Virus record (IMG/VR): IMGVR_UViG_3300028840_001326
Span: 1 to 43,864 of that record
Source of the DNA: a virus
DNA length: 43,864 nucleotides
Direction: 5' to 3' (one strand)
The notes under the pieces were generated by a model that made no database searches, was not told the origin of the DNA, and saw only the letters and a program-made list of their open reading frames with translations. Position numbers and translations under genes: made by a program. Shown one piece after another: positions 36,767-43,864 of this stretch. Position 1 is the first letter of the stretch; the number at the start of each line of letters is the position of its first letter.

Positions 36767-38958
36767 GAGGGCTCAACCTGGGGACCCTATGGGTCAACCT
36801 CACCGCAAGAACGGAGAAATGGTTCCGTGACTTGCGGAAGGCGGAATCGGGTCTCAAGACCTTCTCCAAGAATGCCGCGGCCATGGGTGCGAAGATGTCC
36901 ATGGCCGTTACTCTCCCGCTCACGATCATGGGGGGGACCGCGGTCAAGGCCTTCGGAGACTTCGACTCCGCGATGACACAGTCCACCGCGATCATGGGGA
37001 ACGTCTCCTCCGAAATGAGACGCCACATGGAGGACACGGCGCGGACGGTCTCCACGCAATCCATAACCTCCTCCACGGAGCTCGCGGAGTCCTACTTCTT
37101 CCTAGCCTCTGCGGGACTGGACGCGGCCCAGGCCACGGATGCCCTCGCGACGGTCAACCAGTTCGCGGTTGCCGGTATGTTCGACATGAGCCAAGCCACC
37201 ACGCTCCTCGCGGACGCCCAGGCCGCGCTTGGGCTGAAGACCGCGGACGCGGTCCAGAACACAGAGAATATGGTCCGGATCTCGGATGTCCTAGTCCGGG
37301 CTAATACCTTGGCGAATGCCTCCGTGGAGCAGTTCTCGAGGGCTCTCACAACTAAGTCCGCCGCGGCGATCCGTCTCCTGAACAAGGACGTGGAGGAGGG
37401 CGTGGCAGTCTTGGCCGCGTTCGCGGACCAGGGGATCAAGGGGGAGGCGGCAGGGGAGAAGCTTCACATTGTACTCCGTGACCTCCAGCGGGCCACCCTC
37501 AAAAGTTCCAAGGAGTGGGAGAGGCTTGGGCTCCAACTCTACGACGCGGAGGGAACAATGCTTCCCCTCGCGGACATCATTGGCCAACTGGAGCGCCACT
37601 TCATGAGCCTAACGGACAGGGAGAAGAAGGCAACGGCGGAACTCCTTGGTTTCCAGGATCGCTCCTTCTCCGCCCTCCAGACGCTATTTGGGACCTCGAA
37701 GAAGATCAAGGAGTTTGAGAAGGAGTTGAGGAGCGCGGGCGGCTTCACGGAGGACGTGGCGAACAAGCAACTGGCATCCTTCAACAGCCAGATGAAGATC
37801 ATGAGGAACAACATGAACCTTGCCTCCCAGGAGGTTGGGCGCATATTGGCTCCCGCGGTCCTCAAGTTGAGCGAATATGTGAAGGACGCCACGCAATGGT
37901 TCAGGGGTCTGGACGAGTCCTCCAAGCGTTGGATTGTTGGCCTTGGCGTAGCAGCCGCGGCCATCGGCCCACTCTTGACCGGGCTTGGGGCCATTACAGC
38001 GATGGCCTCCAAGCTGATCGCGGTCCTGACTGGAGCCGTATCCCTTGGGGCAGTTGCGGCGGTGGGTGCGTTTGTTCTCTGGGCGGCGGCGTGCTGGTTG
38101 GTGATCGAGGCCCTGGACGGAGTGGAGGGTGGCCTCCTTGACCTGATAAACAATGCGAGGGTTAGTGGCCTCAAAATAACGACATGGTTCCAGCTCGCCT
38201 CCCTCGAGATCCTGAAGGCGTGGAGTTGGATGGTAACGGCCACTATCCAGGCATGGGAAACTCTGAAGTTCTACGCCCTGAACATAGGGACGAGGATCTG
38301 GAGATTCTTCCTGGAGGTGGCCGCGGGGATCCAAATGGCATTCTGGGACGCGGTGAAGGGCGCGGCCAAGGCCTTCTCGAGCCTTGTGGCGGAGGTTCGC
38401 AAGAATCGCATTCTGAGGAAGCTCATGGACTTGGGGGATCAGCTATTCCAGCCCGCAGGGGGGAAGCAACTCACGATGTTCGAGAGACTGGAGAAGCGGG
38501 CGGCGGCGGCGGCTTCCAACAGCGCGGAGGCATTCTCCAAGGCCATGGAGAAGAGTCTGAACGACACGGAGGAGCGGGCGTCCTCGTATTACGACAAGAT
38601 GGCGGACTTGGATCGACAGCACGCGGACAACGTGGCCGCCTATGAGGACGCGAGGACCGCCGTGATCGACGCGGATGCAAGCGCGGCGAACGTGGCCAAG
38701 TCCATGGAGGACGCGGCCAAGGCTACGGAGAAAATGGCCGCAGAAGCAGAGGGAGAAATGGAGAAGGTTGGCGGGGGCTTCAAGACAGGAGGAGAGTTCC
38801 GGCAAATGTCCTCCCGTCAGTTCACCTTCGGGGGGACTGCCGCGACTCCAGCCAAGAAGACGGAGGAGGTGGAGGACAAGACGGTGGCGGGGAAGCTGGA
38901 TGAGGTGATATTCATCCTATCAGGCAGGGAAAGGGACCCTGCTCTACTTGGGAGATAA
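36763..38958 (+). CDS. Tail tape measure protein
   Basis: This 731-residue, Ala-rich helical protein has the TP901-type core: SAMTQSTAIMGNVSSEMRRHMEDTARTVS, LAESYFFLASAGLDAAQATDALATVNQFAVAGMFDM and later ALLGFQDRSFSALQTLF-like repeats. Hydrophobic segments lie at about residues 395-450 (VGLGVAAAAIGPLLTGLGAITAMASK, LGAVAAVGAFVLWAAACWLVI). At about 1.5 A per residue, the tail would be near 110 nm. It overlaps the chaperone by four bases. Confidence 0.92.
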   Translation: MRGLNLGTLWVNLTARTEKWFRDLRKAESGLKTFSKNAAAMGAKMSMAVTLPLTIMGGTAVKAFGDFDSAMTQSTAIMGNVSSEMRRHMEDTARTVSTQSITSSTELAESYFFLASAGLDAAQATDALATVNQFAVAGMFDMSQATTLLADAQAALGLKTADAVQNTENMVRISDVLVRANTLANASVEQFSRALTTKSAAAIRLLNKDVEEGVAVLAAFADQGIKGEAAGEKLHIVLRDLQRATLKSSKEWERLGLQLYDAEGTMLPLADIIGQLERHFMSLTDREKKATAELLGFQDRSFSALQTLFGTSKKIKEFEKELRSAGGFTEDVANKQLASFNSQMKIMRNNMNLASQEVGRILAPAVLKLSEYVKDATQWFRGLDESSKRWIVGLGVAAAAIGPLLTGLGAITAMASKLIAVLTGAVSLGAVAAVGAFVLWAAACWLVIEALDGVEGGLLDLINNARVSGLKITTWFQLASLEILKAWSWMVTATIQAWETLKFYALNIGTRIWRFFLEVAAGIQMAFWDAVKGAAKAFSSLVAEVRKNRILRKLMDLGDQLFQPAGGKQLTMFERLEKRAAAAASNSAEAFSKAMEKSLNDTEERASSYYDKMADLDRQHADNVAAYEDARTAVIDADASAANVAKSMEDAAKATEKMAAEAEGEMEKVGGGFKTGGEFRQMSSRQFTFGGTAATPAKKTEEVEDKTVAGKLDEVIFILSGRERDPALLGR

Positions 38959-38960
38959 CT

Positions 38961-39800
38961 ATGGCCAACGTGCTAGACGATAAGCTTCCGGTCCTCGAGG
39001 CGTCAGAGAGACATGGGTCTCTGCGGCGGATGGTGCGCCTATTCCAGGTGGAGGGCATTATCGCCAACGACTGGAGCGCCCTCATGGACGCCCTCACCCA
39101 TGCAGGGATGCCGGAGTATATGTCCACCCTCACGGAAAGCGGGAGCCCTCCTGGGGCCTTTGACCTCGTTCTAACGGAACGCAATCCCAAGGTGGTGGAC
39201 ACGGGAGGCGGGACTGTTCGCGTGGATGTTGAGCTAGTCTATGAGAGTTACGCGGACATCCCTGAGAACCTAACCGCCCCAAGGGACGGACTCGTGGGCG
39301 GCGAGGTGCGGACAAGCCTCCAACAGAAGCAGACCAACGAGGACGAGAACGGCGAACAGATCAAGCTATACTACACCTACCCAGGGGACACGGAGCCAAC
39401 AGAGGCGGGCGGTCAATACACCTACTTCGAGCCACAGAGGAGCATATACATACAGGGCCACAAGCAGACCGCCACGCCCTGGGACATTGCCAACGTCATA
39501 ACGGGATGTGTCAATGAGGTGGCATGGTCTGGAGGCGATCCGCGGCATTGGCTATGTACCGGATGCTCCTGGAGGTTCGCGGGAAATGACGCGAACCTCA
39601 ACAACTGGTACTTCATGAACTTCGAGTTTCAATATGATCCGGACTCCTGGGATCCCACGGTCTGGTTCATAGACAAGGAGACGGGACAGCCTCCTCCGGA
39701 TCTGGTGGAGGGTGGGGAGTTTCCTGGGAAGCTCACAATACCCAAGCTTCCAGCGTGTGACTTCGAGGCGGTTATGGGAGTGGTTCTACAGGGCGGATAA
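38961..39800 (+). CDS. Distal tail-like structural protein
   Basis: This 279-residue protein lies directly after the tape measure, where distal tail or baseplate hub proteins are found. Sequence is beta-rich with aromatic residues. A segment TVRVDVELVYESY suggests strands; a WLCTGCSWRF part holds two Cys near residue 200. No specific family is recognised. I infer a tail-tip component. Confidence 0.68.
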   Translation: MANVLDDKLPVLEASERHGSLRRMVRLFQVEGIIANDWSALMDALTHAGMPEYMSTLTESGSPPGAFDLVLTERNPKVVDTGGGTVRVDVELVYESYADIPENLTAPRDGLVGGEVRTSLQQKQTNEDENGEQIKLYYTYPGDTEPTEAGGQYTYFEPQRSIYIQGHKQTATPWDIANVITGCVNEVAWSGGDPRHWLCTGCSWRFAGNDANLNNWYFMNFEFQYDPDSWDPTVWFIDKETGQPPPDLVEGGEFPGKLTIPKLPACDFEAVMGVVLQGG

Positions 39801-39801
39801 C

Positions 39802-40320
39802 ATGGTCTATTGGAGCGCGGAGAAGTTGGCGGAGAATAGGTGGGTCTTCACCTGGACAAGTGGAAGCTCTCAGACCTGGGACCTCTATCTCATTGGGCGC
39901 AAGATCGCGACGGTGGAGGGAGGGGAGTATATCTACGACCAGGGCGGATATGAAGAAGATGCGCCGCCCCTGGAGATCGTTGAGGAGGGAGCCCAGGCTG
40001 ATAGCGTCAGATATACGCCCTTCGTATACCTCCAATGGAGGGAGGTGGACGGGGAGGCGGGCTATCTCATCGAGAAGCTTGTGGGGTCTACCTGGACCAA
40101 GGTGGGCAACCTCACGAGGACGGGCCGCGGCTTCCATGTGTTCAGGACCCAGGCTCTCGAGGACGACACGGAGACGGAGTTCCGGATCTTCGCCACCAAC
40201 TCCCAGGGGGAGGTTGGGGAGCCTTTGGAGTTCACGGCCCGCGTGGTCCGCAACCCTGCTCCTCCTGTGGTAGTCTATGAGATAGACAGTACAGGGGATC
40301 TCGTGGTTGGGGAGGCATAA
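39802..40320 (+). CDS. Fibronectin-III-like tail protein
   Basis: In this 172-residue protein residues 1-50 (RWVFTWTSGSSQTWDLYLIGRKIATVEGG) and 67-150 (YTPFVYLQWREVDGEAGYLIEKLVGSTW, FRIFATNSQGEVGEPLEFTARV) look like two FnIII-type beta sandwiches. Such domains occur on exposed tail proteins and help weak binding to cell surfaces. ATG 39802 is preferred over the open upstream frame, which shadows the previous gene. Confidence 0.72.
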   Translation: MVYWSAEKLAENRWVFTWTSGSSQTWDLYLIGRKIATVEGGEYIYDQGGYEEDAPPLEIVEEGAQADSVRYTPFVYLQWREVDGEAGYLIEKLVGSTWTKVGNLTRTGRGFHVFRTQALEDDTETEFRIFATNSQGEVGEPLEFTARVVRNPAPPVVVYEIDSTGDLVVGEA

Positions 40321-41081
40321 TGGAGGCATACAAGGGCCTAGACTCTGTGGGGATCTATCTCTCTGGGGGTCCTGAAAACATAGACCCTTCAGCCTCCCTT
40401 GGCGGGGAAATCTCTGGGCGTCTGGTAATGGGGATCAACGCGATCTACACGGACCCAGTACAGGGCCTAGTGATCGAGGAGGCGAGCCCAGAGAACGGAG
40501 AGGGGGACGCCTCCATTCTGATCTTCAACGACACGGCCACCTATACGCCTCCAGACGGACTTCCTGGGCTTGCTGTTCCCATAGCAGAGGGGGAGCGGAA
40601 GGTCCTCCAGGGCGCGGACAGCGCGAAATATGTCCGCGTCTATCGCGAACCAGGGCAGAGGTTCTCCGGTCCTGCGAGGTTCAGGCTCGAGAACTCCACC
40701 AACGGGGTCTTCTCCATGGACAACGTACCAGACGCGGAGCGAGTCTCTGGGAGCGTGGTCTATCGGGCGGTCTTCCTCAAGGGGCTCGAGGCAGTAACAG
40801 ATATAGAGGTATGGATCACCTCCTCCTTCGGGTTCGTTCCCTACGCGTTGGGGACAGAGGTCCCGGCCTCTGACGGAACCATACAGACGATCTCTGACGA
40901 GTACACGCTACCCGCGGGTGTAACATTCCAGATCGTGACGACAGAGGCGGCGGCGTTGGACGTTGGCGATCTGGACGCGGACGAGACTATAGGCCTTTGG
41001 GTGAGACGGATCATATTACCGTCTTTTGACGCGGAACCAAACGTGGATGTGAATGTCCACCTACGATGGAAGGGAGAATGA
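40320..41081 (+). CDS. Tail structural protein, unknown
   Basis: This 253-residue, beta-rich protein has NAIYTDPVQGLVIEEASPENGEGDASILIF and a C-terminal ETIGLWVRRIILPSFDAEPNVDVNVHLRWKGE, the last segment resembling an Ig/jelly-roll edge seen in phage appendage proteins. The ATG overlaps the previous stop (TAATG). Role inferred from position in the tail-tip run. Confidence 0.68.
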   Translation: MEAYKGLDSVGIYLSGGPENIDPSASLGGEISGRLVMGINAIYTDPVQGLVIEEASPENGEGDASILIFNDTATYTPPDGLPGLAVPIAEGERKVLQGADSAKYVRVYREPGQRFSGPARFRLENSTNGVFSMDNVPDAERVSGSVVYRAVFLKGLEAVTDIEVWITSSFGFVPYALGTEVPASDGTIQTISDEYTLPAGVTFQIVTTEAAALDVGDLDADETIGLWVRRIILPSFDAEPNVDVNVHLRWKGE

Positions 41082-41082
41082 C

Positions 41083-41535
41083 ATGGCGGGCGTGAGGGCT
41101 ACGGCACAGACGGGCGAGATCACGAGTGGGACTACTAAGTTGACCCTGCTCCAGATCATAGCGGCGGCCAATCATCGGGTAGTTGTGAGGGAGATCAGCG
41201 TGAGCTTCAAGGGAGTCTCCAGCACGGCCTCTCCTATCCTTGTCCAGGTGCTACGGCAGACGGACGCGGGAGCGGGAGGTACGGCGTTGACTCTCAAGAA
41301 GATGAACGAATCGGATGACGAGTCCCTCCAGACCACGGCCCAATACGAAACCAGCACAACAGAGCCCACGGGGACGGACGAGGTCCTGGGCGAGGAGGTC
41401 CACCCACAGGGCGGCTACACATGGCAAGCGCCTTTTGGTGGGGAGATCATTGTCCCGGGCGGGGATCGCTTGGGGATCGCTGTTACGGCGGCGGCTTCTG
41501 TTGCGGCCAAGGCGCGGATGATCATCGAGGAGTAA
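41083..41535 (+). CDS. Tail accessory protein, beta-sandwich-like
   Basis: This 150-residue protein has alternating strands (RVVVREISVSFKGVSSTASPILVQVLRQ, GGEIIVPGGDRLGIAVTAAASVAAKARMIIEE) that look like a jelly-roll, a shape common in head or tail decorations. AGGGAG lies just before the start. No specific family is claimed. Confidence 0.68.
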   Translation: MAGVRATAQTGEITSGTTKLTLLQIIAAANHRVVVREISVSFKGVSSTASPILVQVLRQTDAGAGGTALTLKKMNESDDESLQTTAQYETSTTEPTGTDEVLGEEVHPQGGYTWQAPFGGEIIVPGGDRLGIAVTAAASVAAKARMIIEE

Positions 41536-41538
41536 CCA

Positions 41539-41910
41539 ATGGCGTCTTCCAACCCTGGGAACCCTGCCGCGGAGGGGATCCCTCGAGGGTTCCGTCCTGG
41601 GACAGAGGTGAGCGCGGAGCAACTCAACCGGATAGCCGATATGCTGGTGAGACGGATCACAGGGGCCAACGGGGTCCGGGTCCGCGCCTTCACGGGCGGT
41701 CAGATCATCATCGAGCTGGACGAGGGGGATCCCGCGCCCCAGGCGGGCGGCATTGGTCCCCACGTCCACTCCGGAGAGACGGACGATACCCTAGAGTTAT
41801 CCTTCGAGCGGACCAAGGTGAAGAGAGACGCGGCTCCCAACGAGGAGGGGACCTTCGGGGTCCACTACAACGCCGGGAGATGGTACTCCAATAGAGCCCT
41901 GTATGGGTAG
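41539..41910 (+). CDS. Small tail-associated protein
   Basis: In this 123-residue protein the N-terminus (PRGFRPGTEVSAEQLNRIADMLVRRI) is helical and could attach to a base. A beta part follows, with GPHVHSGETDD that may hold a metal or serve as a loop, and a final FGVHYNAGRWYSNRALYG. A short fibre or fibre-attachment part is possible. Confidence 0.65.
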   Translation: MASSNPGNPAAEGIPRGFRPGTEVSAEQLNRIADMLVRRITGANGVRVRAFTGGQIIIELDEGDPAPQAGGIGPHVHSGETDDTLELSFERTKVKRDAAPNEEGTFGVHYNAGRWYSNRALYG

Positions 41911-41915
41911 GCTCC

Positions 41916-43397
41916 ATGTCCATATTCTACGCCATAGATCCATTCGAGAGATTCTATAGGGGATACAGCAATGGGAGCCTGAAGGTTCGCGGGATCAGCT
42001 ATGGGCGCCACTTCTTCCCGCAACCTCAGGACGAGGCCCAGGCCTTGGCGTTGGCGCAATATGTGGGCAGATCCACGGGCTTCCAGTTGCCGGATCACCT
42101 CACCTTCTGGGCGCGTCTCAACCAGAGATTCCAGAACTTCGGCGCGGGGCCGTTCCCAGTTTACGATCCGGAGGACTTCACCTATTGCGATGAAGTACAC
42201 GCGGAGTGGGAGACGTTCAGGGCCACCTACATAGAGGCAGTTCGGACAATAGAAAACTCCTACTTCTTCGAGAACGCCCAGTCCAACTTCCCATGGGATC
42301 AGGCCGCCTATGAGCGGCCCCTAACAGGACCCTATTATCCTGGAGCCAATCCCTCCTTCCGATACCCTCACGCCCGCCTCCCCATGGACATGAGGGCGGC
42401 CCTTGAATACTGGCAGTATAGACTACATTGGATCCTGGACGTTTACGGCTTCCCCATTCCAGACCTTTGGCACATGAGCAAGACCGCCAAGGTGGTAGAA
42501 CAGGTGTTCTGGGAGGGGCCATCAGATCCCAGATGTCCCGCGAAACCAGAGAACATTCTCGACTCTGGGGCCATGAGGGGGTGGGCTGGAGACCTCAATG
42601 GGCAATGCATAAACCTCCTGAAGACGGAGCCCGTGGGATATGAGGACGTAGGGGAGAGCCTGTGGTCCTGCCCGCGTCAGAAATGGTGGAAGTACGTCCT
42701 GACAACAGACGCCTATTCGGAGAAATGGTTGGGAAGCTACGCATACACAGGCTTCCTCGAGCTAGGCCACAAGCAGGGCTACCAGTGCGATGTTCGGCTA
42801 GGTATAAGCAGGGTCCTCTTCTCCGTGGTCTGTGATAATCAGATCCCTATCCTGAATCGCCAAGCTTGCCTCCATATTGGAATATTCCAGGACCTCGAGG
42901 ATGACCTGGGAACCTGGAACGTGGAACTTCTCCGCCTTCCTGACAACGCCCACCTTCTGAGCCCTGCGGATCAATTCGACGCCTTCAACGATTCGGGGAA
43001 CGTAGTTATTGCCACCTTCCCAGTAACGGACATGGTGAACAACATCCTGAAGTTCCCAGTAACGGAGCCGGAACTATTCGAGTACACCGCCACGGGGAGG
43101 GTCAACTACGGCTTCCGAATGGAGGGGGATACTCTGCAATGGACCGGGGGCGGTGGGAATCTCGTGGTTCCTGACAATATCCCCCTGGACGGGACGGACA
43201 ATCCGGCGTGCGACTGGGATGATGACGTTCAATGGAGGAACAGCGACCAGGGCGGCGCCTACGGGACCTGTACCGTTCGGGGGGTTAGCGGGCTGGACAA
43301 GAACGAGGACAACTGGGTAATGATAGATAACACCTTCGTGTTTATCAATGTAACTGCTTGGTATCCGGAACTCATGGGGATGGACTTCTGGCCGTAG
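41916..43397 (+). CDS. Large tail-tip/appendage protein, unknown
   Basis: This 493-residue protein is rich in aromatic residues (Trp, Tyr, Phe) and has a helical first third (DHLTFWARLNQRFQNFG..., AALEYWQYRLHWILDVYG). Four Cys in DPRCPAKPE, NGQC, WSCP and GYQC sit between residues 200 and 295. The last third is beta-rich. Aromatic-rich tail-tip proteins often bind sugars. No family is recognised; receptor binding is inferred by position. Confidence 0.65.
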   Translation: MSIFYAIDPFERFYRGYSNGSLKVRGISYGRHFFPQPQDEAQALALAQYVGRSTGFQLPDHLTFWARLNQRFQNFGAGPFPVYDPEDFTYCDEVHAEWETFRATYIEAVRTIENSYFFENAQSNFPWDQAAYERPLTGPYYPGANPSFRYPHARLPMDMRAALEYWQYRLHWILDVYGFPIPDLWHMSKTAKVVEQVFWEGPSDPRCPAKPENILDSGAMRGWAGDLNGQCINLLKTEPVGYEDVGESLWSCPRQKWWKYVLTTDAYSEKWLGSYAYTGFLELGHKQGYQCDVRLGISRVLFSVVCDNQIPILNRQACLHIGIFQDLEDDLGTWNVELLRLPDNAHLLSPADQFDAFNDSGNVVIATFPVTDMVNNILKFPVTEPELFEYTATGRVNYGFRMEGDTLQWTGGGGNLVVPDNIPLDGTDNPACDWDDDVQWRNSDQGGAYGTCTVRGVSGLDKNEDNWVMIDNTFVFINVTAWYPELMGMDFWP

Positions 43398-43406
43398 GAG
43401 GCAAGC

Positions 43407-43864
43407 ATGGCATGGTATAGATCCACTCCGCCCGTCCTGGGGCTCAGGCGCGAGGTCCAGAACTACAGGCGCGAGAACCTGGAGGAACTCGAGCGCGGCG
43501 GATCGACGCGGTGGATGCCTCTCCGACCGGATGAACCAGTCTTCCGGATCCGAATGGTCCGCGGTGGGCGGGACTTCTTCTTCCTGTTCGCGGCGGTGGG
43601 CTCCTCCTACCGCAGGGGGCCGCGGCGGATCACCAATCTCCGGGTCTATCGCGAGGAGTTCCGCGTGGCAGAGGACGCCCTGGAGAGGTATGAACTCTAT
43701 CTAGGCGAGGACGCCCCGCCCGATCTGAGCGACTCAACGCAACCCGTGGACACGTCTCCAACGCTCCCGTTCTCGTACCCGCTGAACCTTCCGTCCTCTG
43801 GGCAGGAGACGGAATACTACGCGTTGACAGCCTACAGGAATCGCTTCGGGCTCCTTAGCTTCAA
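43407..43864 (+). CDS. Distal tail protein, N-terminal part (continues at base 1)
   Basis: The ATG at 43407, after TAGGAGG at 43396-43402, opens a 293-residue protein. 43407-43720 joins base 1 and the stop is at 566-568; 43721-43864 is the duplicated overlap. The N-terminus is basic (YRSTPPVLGLRREVQNYRRENLEELERGG), followed by FRIRMVRGGRDFFFLFAAVG. It is the last tail gene before the glycan cassette. No family is recognised. Confidence 0.8.
   Translation, partial: MAWYRSTPPVLGLRREVQNYRRENLEELERGGSTRWMPLRPDEPVFRIRMVRGGRDFFFLFAAVGSSYRRGPRRITNLRVYREEFRVAEDALERYELYLGEDAPPDLSDSTQPVDTSPTLPFSYPLNLPSSGQETEYYALTAYRNRFGLLSF
43721..43864. repeat. Terminal direct repeat, right copy
   Basis: This is an exact copy of bases 1-144. 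It should be counted once when the genome is treated as a circle of 43,720 bp. Confidence 0.95.

Noticed and set aside
1-43864. CRISPR array, insertion sequence or transposase
   Set aside because: No regularly spaced repeats and no transposase or terminal inverted repeats were seen.

Overview
The window is a complete phage genome. Bases 1-144 recur exactly at 43721-43864 and one tail gene reads through the join, so it is a closed circle of 43,720 bp carrying an assembly overlap. It is GC-rich, every gene I can support lies on the + strand, and genes are packed with ATGA/GTGA stop-start overlaps and AGGAGG-type ribosome sites. Terminase, portal, HK97-type capsid, gpG/gpGT tail chaperones, a 731-residue tape measure and a tail-tube protein indicate a long non-contractile tail (siphovirus). 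I see no integrase, CI-like repressor, DNA polymerase or tRNA, so a virulent phage or one with unrecognised control is likely. The host is not identifiable. A lipoprotein, an M15 peptidase and sigma70-like promoters suggest a bacterium, possibly Gram-negative.

Layout. (1) 4811-9737, early block: a TTGACT-N17-TATACT promoter, a strikingly structured 5' leader, small coiled-coil and zinc proteins, Gp157, an ERF recombinase, an M15 peptidase, a membrane protein and an HNH-like protein. (2) 9745-15548, replication and modification: a promoter inside a 12-bp inverted repeat, an HTH protein, a replication initiator gene containing iteron-like repeats, zinc mini-proteins, a radical SAM enzyme, a C5-cytosine methyltransferase overprinted almost end to end by a second reading frame, and a ParB-adenine methyltransferase. 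(3) 15545-29274, packaging and head: small and large terminase, DUF1073 portal, a giant MuF protein with kinase-like and putative ADP-ribosyltransferase-like regions, two small possible immunity proteins, membrane and lipoprotein genes, a metallophosphoesterase, then protease/scaffold, decoration and encapsulin-type capsid proteins. (4) 29285-43720 continuing to 568: connectors, a secreted fibre-like protein, tail completion, tube, chaperones with a programmed -1 frameshift, tape measure and distal tail proteins. (5) 586-4667: six overlapping genes for glycosyltransferases, a methyltransferase, an exostosin-like enzyme and a sulfotransferase, ending at a probable terminator before the early promoter.

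How it fits together: the early leader and the dyad operator are the visible control points. Recombination (ERF) and a lambda-O-like initiator serve replication, and two methyltransferases modify the DNA. The late genes build the virion. The glycan cassette at the end of the tail operon, together with a Maf-like gene beside the capsid genes, suggests the phage decorates its own virion or the host surface with methylated and possibly sulfated sugars. The best candidates for undescribed biology are the leader RNA, the dcm overprint, the sulfotransferase-containing glycan cassette and the MuF fusion with its downstream small genes.
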